Under the pieces are notes generated by a model. That model was not told where the DNA came from and did no database searches. It saw nothing but the letters and a program-made list of their open reading frames with translations. Positions 54,163 to 63,701 of a stretch of DNA of 64,000 bases are shown here, one piece after another. The position numbers and the translations under genes are program-made. The DNA lies in contig CALDHM010000007.1 in the NCBI GenBank assembly GCA_937941455.1, positions 62,001 through 126,000 of the forward strand, written 5' to 3'. Each line of letters begins with the position of its first letter. The stretch's first letter is position 1. Source of the stretch: an uncultured Pirellulaceae bacterium (GTDB lineage Bacteria > Planctomycetota > Planctomycetia > Pirellulales > Pirellulaceae).

Positions 54163-57100
54163 TTGACTGCTGCAGCCAGATTCTACAATCGACGATCGCC
54201 GACGGGAGTTAAGGCCGATTGTCTGCGCGCTGACGCTCGGTGGCTGCTGTTCCCCTGGTTGATCTTGTTGGCGATGGCGTGTCTCATAAAGCCGATCCTT
54301 GCACAAGACATCGCCTACGAGCCACCGGCCTTGTACCACCCGATCAAGCTCTCGGCGAAACGAGCGAAGACGTGGAAGCAAGGGGATTACGACGCCATCT
54401 ATCTGGCAGGCAATGTCCAGATCGAGCAAGGCGCGATGGAAGTGACTGCCAATGAAGCCCTCGTATTGGTCCAGGGACGTGGAGACGATCAGCCTCTTGA
54501 TGCGCCTATGGATGGGGATGCCGTGGCGGCTCCGGCTTATAAAGCTCTGGTGCTCGCCGAAGGACTGGTGCAAGTCGAATTACCGCGTCCCGGCGGTAGT
54601 GGCTCCGCAAGTCGCCTTGTTGATGCCCAATGGTTCGGACGCATGTACACCGATGTGGCAGTCGAGATTCCCGTCGATGCTCAATCGATCGCAGCCGCAG
54701 AGGCTCCAGGAATTGTTGGGAGGCTGCAAGCGGCGATGGACGCTTCGCTGCCTGTGCCGGTCCAGACTGCATCCTATCTCGAGTCCAACACCGCGGTCGG
54801 CTCGCTACAAGACGGACCGGCTCCGGGCACCACGCCCCAGCAAGTCATCAATCCGTTGACGGGTCAAATCACAACAATTTATCCGCAGGCCCCACAAGAG
54901 GTCGAAACGTTCCGCATCACTCCCGAGCCACCGCCCGTCCAATCGTCTCCGGGCAATGTACGTTTAGGAACTGGCGGTTCGGGAATTACCGTCGACATCA
55001 TGGCTCGGGATTCGGCGGTCGATTTCAACCTGCGCAGCGAGGTAAGTAAGACCAACCCCAACGAACGACTTTTCATCGGCACGGGGGGGGTACGGGTTAC
55101 GATCGATAGCCCTCAAATCCGCGGGATGGAAGCGTTGCGTAATGATGGTGGCCGCGTCGTGACGGTACTGGCCGACAATCTGGTCGCTTGGCAGACGACC
55201 CAATACGATGGATCTTCTACTTGGGAATTGTATCTGGAGGGGAACGTCGTTTTCAGCAAGGGGACACGGACGATCTTTGCCGATCAGATGTACTACGATG
55301 CCAGCCTTGCGCGGGGAACGATATTGAACGCCGACCTAGTCACGCCGATCCAGCGGTACGACGGACTGGTGCGGATGAAGGCCAAGGTGATCGAGCAATT
55401 CGATCAAGATCGGTTGGCGGCCTATGGAGCAGCGTTCACCACCAGCCGCATGGGGGTGCCACGCTATTGGCTGCAAAGCGACGCGTTCGAAATCACGCGA
55501 TCGCCCGCGGCAGTCACCGACAATGCCGGTCGGCCCCTGTTCGATCCGCAGACGGGAGAGTTGCAAACCAACGACGAATACATCGCGGAGAGCCGCAACA
55601 ATTTTCTCTATGTTGCCGATCGACCCGTGTTCTACTGGCCTCGCAATCGTGTGAACTTGAGTGATCCGGGCGTGTATCTGGAGCAGATCGGGTTTTCGAA
55701 CGATCGCATGTTCGGTTTCCAAGTCCATACGGCCTGGAATATGTATCAATTGTTGGGGATTCGTAATCGGCCGCAGAATACCCGCTGGCTAGGAATCGTC
55801 GATTATTTGAGCGAGCGTGGCCTGGGGCTGGGGAGCGACGTCGATTACCTCCGGCGGAGTTGGATCGGTCTACCCGGAGAGGTGGAGGGCTTTTACCGAA
55901 CCTGGTTCATTCGCGATCAGGGCTTGGATCGACTGGGGCGCGGCCGCTTCAGCCTTCAACCGGAAGAAGAACTCCGCGGCAACATTTTGCTGCGACAAAG
56001 GAATCGTTTCGCGCCAAGATATTCACTCCGTTCAGAGATCGGTTACATCTCGGATCGTAATTTTTTGGAGCAGTACTATCAGCGCCGTTGGGATACCGAG
56101 AAGGATTACACGACGGGCATGTGGCTCGAGCGGAACATTGGTACGCAATCGTTTAACGTACTGGCGAATTATCAAGTCAACGAATTCTTCACACAGACCT
56201 CGTGGTTGCCTCGCGCTGACCATTTCATCATGGGTCAACCGTTGCTGAACGGTCGCTTGACTTGGAGCTCGCATTCACATGTCGGCTATGCGCGTTTCCG
56301 GCAGGCGACCGCACCGCTGGACCCCGCCGATCTGTTGCCCTTTTCTCATCTGGCGTGGGAGACGCCGAAGGCGACGGGGATTCGTGCCGGGACACGGCAT
56401 CAGCTCGAGGCGCCTTTGCAACTCGGCCCGCTCAAGCTGGTTCCCTACGTCTTGGGAGACGTGACCTACTGGCAAGAAGATTTGAATCAGAAGGATTTGT
56501 TGCGGGCCTACGGCCAAATCGGCATTCGGACTAGCCTGTCGTTTTGGAAGGTCGATCCGACGGTGCAAAGTATGCTGTGGAATGTCAACGGCCTGGCTCA
56601 CAAAGTGAATTGGGAAACCGAAATCTTTTTTGCCGACTCCTCCCAAAATCTCGATCGGTTGCCCCTCTACGATCCGCTGGATGACGACGCCCAAGAGGCG
56701 TTTCGCCGGCGTCTGGGATTCAACACCTTCGGATTGCCCCCCGGCGTGTTTGTGCCGCTGAGCTACGACGAGCGGTTTTTCGCGGTGCGCCGCGGCATGC
56801 AGAACTGGGTGGCCGCCCCCTCGAATGAGATCGCCGAAGACTTGGCTGCGATTCGCTTCGGGGCCAATCAACGCTGGCAAACAAAACGCGGATTGCCCGG
56901 GCGTGAGCGGATTATCGATTGGCTGACGCTCAACACCCACGTCACGTTATTCCCCTTCGCCGATCGCGACAACTTCGGTCAACCGTGGGGCATGTTCAAT
57001 TACGATTTCAGTTGGTTCATTGGCGACCGCGTCAGTATTCTCTCTGATGGTCATGCGGACTTTTTCTCGCAGGGATTGCGGACGGCGAGCCTCGGCTTGC

Positions 57101-57447
57101 GACTTGGTCGGCCCGAGGTGGGGAGTATCTACTTCGGGTATCGCACGATCGAGGGGCCGATCAGCAGCAACCTGCTCAACGCCGCACTCACCTATCGAAT
57201 GAGCGACAAGTGGGGGTTGCAAGCCAACGCGTTCTACGATTTGAACGAGTCGGGCACACTTGGGAACGCGGTCAGTTTGATTTACATCGGCGAATCATTT
57301 CTTTGGCGGTTTGGTACCTTTGCCGATTTCAATCGAGAAAATTACACCTTCCAATTCGGCGTCGAACCACGGTTTCTCAATCGGCCCCGCATGTTCCGGC
57401 CGGGCAATGTGGCCATCGGTCCAGCGGGCGCGCGGTGGCTGGAGTAA
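54163..57447 (+). CDS. LptD/OstA-like outer-membrane LPS assembly protein
   Basis: LptA-like N-terminus 'KTWKQGDYDAIYLAGNVQIEQGAMEVTANEALVLV'; 'GSSTWELYLEGNVVFSKGTRTIFADQMYYDASLARGTILNADLVTP'; large beta-rich C-terminus ('GSDVDYLRRSWIGLPGEVEGFYRTWF', 'LSERGLGLGSDVDYL'). Probable TTG start. Confidence 0.75.
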   Translation: MTAAARFYNRRSPTGVKADCLRADARWLLFPWLILLAMACLIKPILAQDIAYEPPALYHPIKLSAKRAKTWKQGDYDAIYLAGNVQIEQGAMEVTANEALVLVQGRGDDQPLDAPMDGDAVAAPAYKALVLAEGLVQVELPRPGGSGSASRLVDAQWFGRMYTDVAVEIPVDAQSIAAAEAPGIVGRLQAAMDASLPVPVQTASYLESNTAVGSLQDGPAPGTTPQQVINPLTGQITTIYPQAPQEVETFRITPEPPPVQSSPGNVRLGTGGSGITVDIMARDSAVDFNLRSEVSKTNPNERLFIGTGGVRVTIDSPQIRGMEALRNDGGRVVTVLADNLVAWQTTQYDGSSTWELYLEGNVVFSKGTRTIFADQMYYDASLARGTILNADLVTPIQRYDGLVRMKAKVIEQFDQDRLAAYGAAFTTSRMGVPRYWLQSDAFEITRSPAAVTDNAGRPLFDPQTGELQTNDEYIAESRNNFLYVADRPVFYWPRNRVNLSDPGVYLEQIGFSNDRMFGFQVHTAWNMYQLLGIRNRPQNTRWLGIVDYLSERGLGLGSDVDYLRRSWIGLPGEVEGFYRTWFIRDQGLDRLGRGRFSLQPEEELRGNILLRQRNRFAPRYSLRSEIGYISDRNFLEQYYQRRWDTEKDYTTGMWLERNIGTQSFNVLANYQVNEFFTQTSWLPRADHFIMGQPLLNGRLTWSSHSHVGYARFRQATAPLDPADLLPFSHLAWETPKATGIRAGTRHQLEAPLQLGPLKLVPYVLGDVTYWQEDLNQKDLLRAYGQIGIRTSLSFWKVDPTVQSMLWNVNGLAHKVNWETEIFFADSSQNLDRLPLYDPLDDDAQEAFRRRLGFNTFGLPPGVFVPLSYDERFFAVRRGMQNWVAAPSNEIAEDLAAIRFGANQRWQTKRGLPGRERIIDWLTLNTHVTLFPFADRDNFGQPWGMFNYDFSWFIGDRVSILSDGHADFFSQGLRTASLGLRLGRPEVGSIYFGYRTIEGPISSNLLNAALTYRMSDKWGLQANAFYDLNESGTLGNAVSLIYIGESFLWRFGTFADFNRENYTFQFGVEPRFLNRPRMFRPGNVAIGPAGARWLE

Positions 57448-57455
57448 GATCGACT

Positions 57456-57845
57456 ATGCAGCCAGAACAAGAATTCCATCATCGCAGTTGGGGAGAAAAG
57501 TTTTATCGCGCCGCTCGTGGAATCGTCTGGGGAGTACAGGGGCGTTCGCGTTGGATCGACCGCGGGTTCGCCGTCCATTTGGCCGCGACGGTGGGCGTCG
57601 TGATGCTTGCCATCTGGCTGGCTGTAGCCACTTGGGAATGGTGCGTGCTTATGCTGTGCTTTGGCATGGTTTGGACGGCTGAGTTGCTCAACGCCGCCGT
57701 CGAGATATTGAGCCGAGCCGTAACGCGCCAATATAATCAGCTCGTTCAGCGGGCGCTCGACATTTCCGCCGGAGCGGTCTTGTTGTCGAGCTTCGCCGCT
57801 GCGATCATCGCCGCGCTGATTTTTTTGCCCAAAGTTTTTCCGTGA
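57456..57845 (+). CDS. dgkA: Diacylglycerol kinase (DgkA family)
   Basis: 'FYRAARGIVWGVQGRSRWIDRGFAVHLAATVGVVMLAIWLAVATWEWCVLMLCFGMVWTAELLNAAVEILSRAVT...QRALDISAGAVLLSSFAAAIIA' (ExxNTAIE-like motif). Confidence 0.85.
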   Translation: MQPEQEFHHRSWGEKFYRAARGIVWGVQGRSRWIDRGFAVHLAATVGVVMLAIWLAVATWEWCVLMLCFGMVWTAELLNAAVEILSRAVTRQYNQLVQRALDISAGAVLLSSFAAAIIAALIFLPKVFP

Positions 57846-59470
57846 TGAATCCTACACCCCCGCACGTCTATCCCGTCTGGCTGGATGGCCAGTGGCGAGC
57901 TGCTCAATCCTCTTCCCCCCCCTTTCAGGCAATCAATCCGAGAACTGACGAAGCGCTGCCCGGCTCGTTCCCGGTCAGCGCTTGGCAGGATCTCGAGCTG
58001 GCCTTGGCCAGTGCCGCTCGGGCCTTTGAGGAACTTCGCAACGTTCCGCGGGAGCAGTTGGCTCGATTTCTGACGGACTATGCCGACCGCATCGAGCATG
58101 ATGCCGAGACGCTGGCCAGTACAGCGACACTTGAGACCGGCCTGCCCGTCGCTCCGCGGTTGCGCGAGGTCGAGATCCCGCGAACGGTCAATCAATTGCG
58201 TCAGGCAGCGGGGGCCGCGGCCGACGGCAACTGGGCGCTCCCCACCATCGATACGGCCAACAACATTCGGTCGTGCCATGCGGCGATAGGCCCGGTGGTG
58301 GTGTTCGGCCCGAATAATTTTCCTTTCGCGTACAACGCGATTGCCGGCGGCGATTTCGCCTCGGCCATCGCAGCAGGCAATCCGGTGATCGCCAAGTCAC
58401 ACCCGGCCCATCCGACGACGACACGGCTGCTCGCCGAACGGTGCGCTGCGGCGATGGCAGCAGCAGGCTTGCCTGCCGCTACGGTCCAATTGCTCTATCA
58501 CTTCGCCTCTGCCGACGGCTTGCGAATGATGGCCGATCCGCGTGTGGCCTCGCTCGGCTTCACCGGCAGCCGACACGCGGGAGTGGCGCTGAAAGCGGCG
58601 TGCGATGCAGCGGGCAAGCCTTCGTATCTGGAAATGAGCAGCGTCAACCCGGTGGTGATTCTTCCCGGTGCTCTCGCGGAACGACTTGACGATGTTGTCG
58701 AGAAATTTTGCACCAGTTGTTTGATGGCCACGGGGCAGTTCTGCACCAATCCGGGTCTGGTGATTCTTACCGAGGGTGAGCGCACGGAACAATTCATTCA
58801 ACGCGTTCAAGAACGCTTTTCTGCGGCGCCGCCCGGTGTTTTGCTGACTGCGGGTGTCCGAGAGTCGCTGGCCGCGGGGGTCGCCAAGGTGGTGGGGGCG
58901 GGAGCCCGCGTGATGACAGGCGGCGGTGCGGCAGGGAGCAACGCGCCGGTCTCCTTTCCGAATACACTGCTGAGAATCTCCGGCAGCGAATTTCTGGAAA
59001 ATCCGGCTACGTTTCAAACCGAGATGTTCGGCAACGCCTCGCTGTTTGTGATTGCCCGCGATACGAAGCAAATCGTCGAGATTGTGCGAAGCCTCGAGGG
59101 AAACCTGACGGGCACGATCTTCAGCGCACAATCGTCCGGCGTCGACGAGGTCGACTACGCTCGAGTGGCCCCGCATCTGCGACAACGCGTGGGGCGGTTC
59201 AACGATGACAAGATGCCGACCGGGGTCATCGTAACGGCGGCAATGAATCATGGCGGGCCCTATCCGGCTACCGGACATCCAGGCTTCACCGCCGTCGGAT
59301 TCCCAGCCTGCGTGCGGCGGTTTTCGATGCTGCAATGTTATGATGGCGTGCGCCAGGAACATCTGCCACCACTACTGCAGAACAAGAACCCGACGGGTAA
59401 AACTTGGCGACTCATCGATGGAGGGTGGACCCAAGCCGATGTACCTTCAGCACCGGCGGCCACAGCATGA
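57845..59470 (+). CDS. NAD(P)-dependent aldehyde dehydrogenase, alpha-ketoglutarate semialdehyde dehydrogenase type
   Basis: 'GPVVVFGPNNFPFAYNAIAGGDFASAIAAGNPVIAKSHPAHPTTTRLLA', 'SLGFTGSRHAGVALKAACD', 'EMSSVNPVVILPGAL', catalytic 'GQFCTNPGLVI'. Confidence 0.88.
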   Translation: MNPTPPHVYPVWLDGQWRAAQSSSPPFQAINPRTDEALPGSFPVSAWQDLELALASAARAFEELRNVPREQLARFLTDYADRIEHDAETLASTATLETGLPVAPRLREVEIPRTVNQLRQAAGAAADGNWALPTIDTANNIRSCHAAIGPVVVFGPNNFPFAYNAIAGGDFASAIAAGNPVIAKSHPAHPTTTRLLAERCAAAMAAAGLPAATVQLLYHFASADGLRMMADPRVASLGFTGSRHAGVALKAACDAAGKPSYLEMSSVNPVVILPGALAERLDDVVEKFCTSCLMATGQFCTNPGLVILTEGERTEQFIQRVQERFSAAPPGVLLTAGVRESLAAGVAKVVGAGARVMTGGGAAGSNAPVSFPNTLLRISGSEFLENPATFQTEMFGNASLFVIARDTKQIVEIVRSLEGNLTGTIFSAQSSGVDEVDYARVAPHLRQRVGRFNDDKMPTGVIVTAAMNHGGPYPATGHPGFTAVGFPACVRRFSMLQCYDGVRQEHLPPLLQNKNPTGKTWRLIDGGWTQADVPSAPAATA

Positions 59471-60456
59471 CGAACGATAGTCCCGAGCCACGGTCTCACC
59501 GCACGTCTCTCGCGTTGCCACCAGTTATCCGTGTCGTCGATTCGCACACTGGAGGTGAACCGACCCGTGTCATAATCGAGCATGGACCCGATCTCGGCGA
59601 AGGACCTCTCGAGCTGCGTCGCGAGCGGTTCTGTAGCGAGTTCGATCACTTCCGGCGGGCGGTGATCCTGGAGCCGCGTGGCTCGGATGTCTTGGTCGGG
59701 GCCTTGCCGGTACCACCGCACGATCCCAGCTGTTCGTTGGGGGTGATCTTTTTCAACAACGCCGGCTATTTGGGAATGTGCGGGCACGGCATGATCGGCC
59801 TGCTCGTGACGCTTGCCCATCTCGGACGCATCCAACCCGGAGCGCATCAGGTGGAAACTCCCGTCGGGATCGTCCGCACGGTGCTCGAGAGTCGGCATCA
59901 AGCAACGATCATCAACGTTCCGAGTTATCGAGCAGCTGCTGGAGTGACGCTTTTGGTCGAAGGCGTGGGGCCAGTGGTGGGAGATATCGCATGGGGGGGG
60001 AATTGGTTTTTTCTGGTCCGCGAATGCGGCGAGCCGGTCACTTGGGAGAACTTGCCGCGGTTGCAATGGCTTGCCGATCAAATCCAGGCAACCCTCGATC
60101 GGCAAGGCGTGACGGCCCCGGGCGGCCAGCGCATCGATCATGTCGAGTTATTCGGAACGGCCGGCGACGTTGACGCCGATTCACGAAATTTTGTTCGTTG
60201 CCCTGGCGGGGCCTATGACCGGTCCCCCTGCGGAACGGGAACGAGTGCGAAACTAGCTTGCCTTGCGGCCGACGGGACGCTCCAACCGGGATCCGTGTGG
60301 CGACAAGCCAGCATCATCGGCAGTGTGTTCTCGGCGCGTTACCAGTGGTCGGGAGATCACATCGTTCCCGAAATCACGGGCCAAGCCTTCGTGACCGGTG
60401 AGCAGTTGTTGCGGTTCGATCCGGACGATCCCTTTCAATACGGAATTCAAACATGA
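59467..60456 (+). CDS. Proline racemase family protein, 4-hydroxyproline 2-epimerase type
   Basis: 'RVVDSHTGGEPTRVII', 'GYLGMCGHGMIGLLVTLAHLGRI', 'DRSPCGTGTSAKLACLAADG'. Both catalytic Cys positions occupied. ATGA overlap with the preceding gene. Confidence 0.9.
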   Translation: MTNDSPEPRSHRTSLALPPVIRVVDSHTGGEPTRVIIEHGPDLGEGPLELRRERFCSEFDHFRRAVILEPRGSDVLVGALPVPPHDPSCSLGVIFFNNAGYLGMCGHGMIGLLVTLAHLGRIQPGAHQVETPVGIVRTVLESRHQATIINVPSYRAAAGVTLLVEGVGPVVGDIAWGGNWFFLVRECGEPVTWENLPRLQWLADQIQATLDRQGVTAPGGQRIDHVELFGTAGDVDADSRNFVRCPGGAYDRSPCGTGTSAKLACLAADGTLQPGSVWRQASIIGSVFSARYQWSGDHIVPEITGQAFVTGEQLLRFDPDDPFQYGIQT

Positions 60457-61715
60457 GCGAACATCAAACCGTGATTATCGGTGGCGGCGTGATCGGCACG
60501 CTCTGCGGTTGGTATCTTACCCAATCGGGGCACCGAGTGACGATCGTCGATCGGGGAGTCTGTGGGGCCGCTTGCTCGAAAAGCAACTGCGGTTACATCA
60601 GTCCCAGTCACGTCTTGCCGTTGACGGTGCCGGGAGTCGTTTGGAAGTCGCTGAAATCGATGATGTCGGGCGACTCACCGTTCTACGTCAAGCCGACGTT
60701 GAACCCGGAGCGATTGGGCTGGTTCTTGAAATTCGCTCGCCGTTGCAATGAGCGGGACATGCTTGAGGCCGCGCAGGTCTTGCACGAATTGTTGCAAGCG
60801 TCCACGCGGCTCTATGAGGAGCTGATTCACGGCGAGCGGTTAGCTTGCGAATGGCGAAAAGACGGCCTGCTTTTCGTCTATCAACACGAGCGAGAGTATG
60901 AGGAATACGAGAAGACGAATCGAATGACGCAGGAGCGATTTGGGGTGTCGGCGCGGCCCCTTTCGGGAACGGAGCTGGTCGAATTCGAACCGGCATTGAA
61001 GTCGGGTTTGGGGGGGGCTTGGTATTTCGATTGCGACGCGCATCTGCGGCCGGATCGATTGCTGGCCGAATTGCGATCGCGGCTCGATCGACTCGGAACT
61101 CGCTTTGTCGAGCAGGCTGAGGTGACGGAGTTCATCAGCGAGGGGGGAACAGTCCGCAGCGTGCGAACGAGCCAGGGGGAGATTGCTGGGAATCGCTTCG
61201 TCGTCGCCACCGGTGCTTGGACGCCGTTTTTGAATCAGCACCTCGGATTAAAAATTCCCATTCAGCCAGGAAAGGGTTATTCGTTGACCATGCCGCGTCC
61301 CCGGATTTGTCCCAAATATCCATTGATCTTCGAAGAGCATCGCGTGGCGATTACTCCCTTCGACTCCGGTTACCGCATCGGCTCGACAATGGAATTTGCA
61401 GGCTATGACGATACCCTCAATGAACGGCGTCTGAGTTTGCTGCGCAGATCGGCGGAAATTTATCTGCGCGAACCGTACACCGAGCCCATCGAAGAACGTT
61501 GGTTCGGCTGGCGTCCCATGACGTGGGACAGCAAGCCGTTGATCGATCGAGTCCCCAAGTATGCGAATGTGTGGTTGGCCGCGGGCCACAACATGCTGGG
61601 TCTGTCGCTGGGTGCGGTCACCGGAAAGCTGATTGCGCAAATGATCAACGGAGAGCCGACATTGCTGGACACTCGCGGGGTGAGCGTGGCCCGTCTTTCG
61701 CGTCGCTCCGCTTGA
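60453..61715 (+). CDS. FAD-dependent D-amino-acid dehydrogenase/oxidase (DadA family; D-hydroxyproline dehydrogenase candidate)
   Basis: 'TVIIGGGVIGTLCGWYLTQSGHRVTIVDRGVCGAACSKSNCGYISPSHVLPLTVPGVVWKSLKSM', 'RFVVATGAWTPFLNQHLGLKIPIQPGKGYSLTM', 'RWFGWRPMTWDSKPLIDRVPKYANVWLAAGHNMLGLSLGAVTGKLIAQMI'. ATGA overlap with the preceding gene. Confidence 0.88.
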   Translation: MSEHQTVIIGGGVIGTLCGWYLTQSGHRVTIVDRGVCGAACSKSNCGYISPSHVLPLTVPGVVWKSLKSMMSGDSPFYVKPTLNPERLGWFLKFARRCNERDMLEAAQVLHELLQASTRLYEELIHGERLACEWRKDGLLFVYQHEREYEEYEKTNRMTQERFGVSARPLSGTELVEFEPALKSGLGGAWYFDCDAHLRPDRLLAELRSRLDRLGTRFVEQAEVTEFISEGGTVRSVRTSQGEIAGNRFVVATGAWTPFLNQHLGLKIPIQPGKGYSLTMPRPRICPKYPLIFEEHRVAITPFDSGYRIGSTMEFAGYDDTLNERRLSLLRRSAEIYLREPYTEPIEERWFGWRPMTWDSKPLIDRVPKYANVWLAAGHNMLGLSLGAVTGKLIAQMINGEPTLLDTRGVSVARLSRRSA

Positions 61716-61767
61716 TTTGCATGTAGTGCTCGCCGACCTCGCGGATCGATTCAACGGCTATTGATAA

Positions 61768-61846
61768 GGCTTTGTGCCAGAACTCTTCAGGCGTAGGGCG
61801 CTAGCCCTCGGGTCTCACGGAACCCGAACGCTGGCGCGTATCGGCT
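61768..61846. repeat. REP/BIME-like palindromic element in inverted arrangement
   Basis: ggctttgtgccagaactcttcaggcgtagggcgctagccctcgggtctcacggaacccgaacgctggcgcgtatcggct; reverse complement of 61814-61846 aligns over 33 nt with 15393-15425. Confidence 0.65.
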
Positions 61847-61865
61847 AATCTTTCGCGGACCAAGA

Positions 61866-63701
61866 CTAGTTGCGCGTGTACACAACCTGGCCGCCGAGGA
61901 TCGTCTTGAGGACTTGGGTTTGCCCAATGGTTTCAGCAGGGCAGTTCAACAGGTTCCGATCGATAATGATCATGTCGGCCAACTTGCCGGGGGTTAAACT
62001 TCCCTTGCTGGATTCCTCGAAAGCCGCATAAGCGCAATCGATCGTGTAGCTACGCAACGCCTCCTCGCGGGTCATCGCTTGCTCGGGGAAGAACTGGGTG
62101 CCATCGGCTAAACGGCGGGTGATCGTAGCTTGTAGCGACAGAAACGGATTGATCTCCTCCACAGGCGCATCGGTCCCATTGGTCACCACGGCGCCGCCAT
62201 CGAGCAAGCTCCGCCACATGTAGGCCCCCGTTTTCGCACGTAAATTCCCCAGTCTTTGAATCACGAAGACCGCATCGGACGTGCAGTGGATGCCCTGCAT
62301 CGCCGCGATGACGCCGAGTTGTCCAAACCGCGGAATGTCGCTGGGGGAAAGATGCTGGGCGTGTTCGATCCGCCAGCGGCGGCTGACCGGGCCGGGCTGG
62401 CTGGACAACGCGCGTTCGAAAATATCTAGTGTTACCCGGTTGGCTCGATCGCCGATGGCATGCACGCATAATTGGTAGTCGTACTTGAGCGCCAGACCTG
62501 CGGCCCGTTCCACAGCCTCGATGGGAATTGTGTTCAGGCCCATCGACGTGGGGAGATCCTGATAGGGTTCGAGCAGCCAGGCCCCATGCGGACCCAGCGC
62601 TCCGTCGATCGATAGCTTGATCGCGCGAACGGTAAAAAAGTCATTCCCCAAGCCGATGGACTTGAGCCCGGGCAGTTCCTTTTCCACCGCATCCAAGTCG
62701 TCGCGGACCATCAGCCAGAGCCTGACAGGGAGTTCGCCTGCCAGGGCCTGCCGCCGCAGCCAACGCAATTGGCTCACTGGCGTGCCCGCATCCTGGAAGC
62801 TAGTGATTCCATGTTGGAGACATTCGCGCCCAGCCAACTCGACGGCTTGTCGAAGACGCTGAACTCGTTGTTCGGGAGTCAGGCGTTGGTCGTCACGCGC
62901 CTGAGCCTGGCCGATCAGGGCCTGCGCGGTCTCACGAAAAACGCCGATCGGTTTGCCGGATGCATCGTGAAGGATTTCGCCACCCTCCGGCGGCTGGGTC
63001 TGCTCCGTCACGCCAGCTAACCGCATCGCGTAGCCATTTGCCATGCTCATATGCCCGCTGGCATGCGTCAGCAGAACTGGATGATTGGGCGCGACCTCGT
63101 CCAAACGCTTCGCTGTCGGGTAGCCTTCAACATTCGGCTGCGGCGGCTCTTTCCATTTGGATTGGTGCCAACCGCGGCCGACGATCCATTGTCCCGGCGG
63201 GGTGATCGCCGCCGCTTGAGCCACACGTTCCACGATCTCCTCCCAAGTCTCAGCATCCGAGAGCCGCAGCATCATCAGCGACTCTCCCAAGCCCAAAAAA
63301 TGGCCATGCCCTTCGATTAAGCCCGGCAAGGCCATCTGGTGAGGCTCCAGTTGCAGCACTTCCGTCTCGGGACCGACGACACTCGCAATTTCTCGCAGCG
63401 ATCCGGTCGCAATGATTCTGCCGCGAGCCATCGCGACCGCTTCGACCTCGGGCCGACTTGGATCCATCGTGAGGATCGTGCCCCCTTGAACGATTCGATC
63501 GGCGACCAGAGTTTGCGCTGTGGCAACGCTTGGCCAGAGAGCCAATCCGCCAAACAAGATAACGAATAAGCGCCGTAGCAAACCGATTCGAAGAATGTTT
63601 TTTGACGGAAACCTCGATACAAACGGTTTGCGAGAACAAGAGCCGTGGCCTGACAGGTCGGCCGACGAATTGCGTCGTTGGCGAAGCACAGTGGTCCTCA
63701 T
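61866..63701 (-). CDS. Exported amidohydrolase family protein (YtcJ-like)
   Basis: 'ADRIVQGGTILTMDPSRPEVEAVAMARGRIIATGS', 'LPGLIEGHGHFLGLGESLMMLRL', 'GRGWHQSKW', 'VHAIGDRANRVTLDIFERAL', 'RWRIEHAQHLSPSDIPRF', 'TNGTDAPVEEINPFLSLQATITRR'. Confidence 0.92.
   Translation of the reverse strand: MRTTVLRQRRNSSADLSGHGSCSRKPFVSRFPSKNILRIGLLRRLFVILFGGLALWPSVATAQTLVADRIVQGGTILTMDPSRPEVEAVAMARGRIIATGSLREIASVVGPETEVLQLEPHQMALPGLIEGHGHFLGLGESLMMLRLSDAETWEEIVERVAQAAAITPPGQWIVGRGWHQSKWKEPPQPNVEGYPTAKRLDEVAPNHPVLLTHASGHMSMANGYAMRLAGVTEQTQPPEGGEILHDASGKPIGVFRETAQALIGQAQARDDQRLTPEQRVQRLRQAVELAGRECLQHGITSFQDAGTPVSQLRWLRRQALAGELPVRLWLMVRDDLDAVEKELPGLKSIGLGNDFFTVRAIKLSIDGALGPHGAWLLEPYQDLPTSMGLNTIPIEAVERAAGLALKYDYQLCVHAIGDRANRVTLDIFERALSSQPGPVSRRWRIEHAQHLSPSDIPRFGQLGVIAAMQGIHCTSDAVFVIQRLGNLRAKTGAYMWRSLLDGGAVVTNGTDAPVEEINPFLSLQATITRRLADGTQFFPEQAMTREEALRSYTIDCAYAAFEESSKGSLTPGKLADMIIIDRNLLNCPAETIGQTQVLKTILGGQVVYTRN

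Noticed and set aside
58397-59362. 321-aa ORF antisense to the aldehyde dehydrogenase
   Set aside because: Shadow ORF; the sense protein has catalytic and cofactor motifs.
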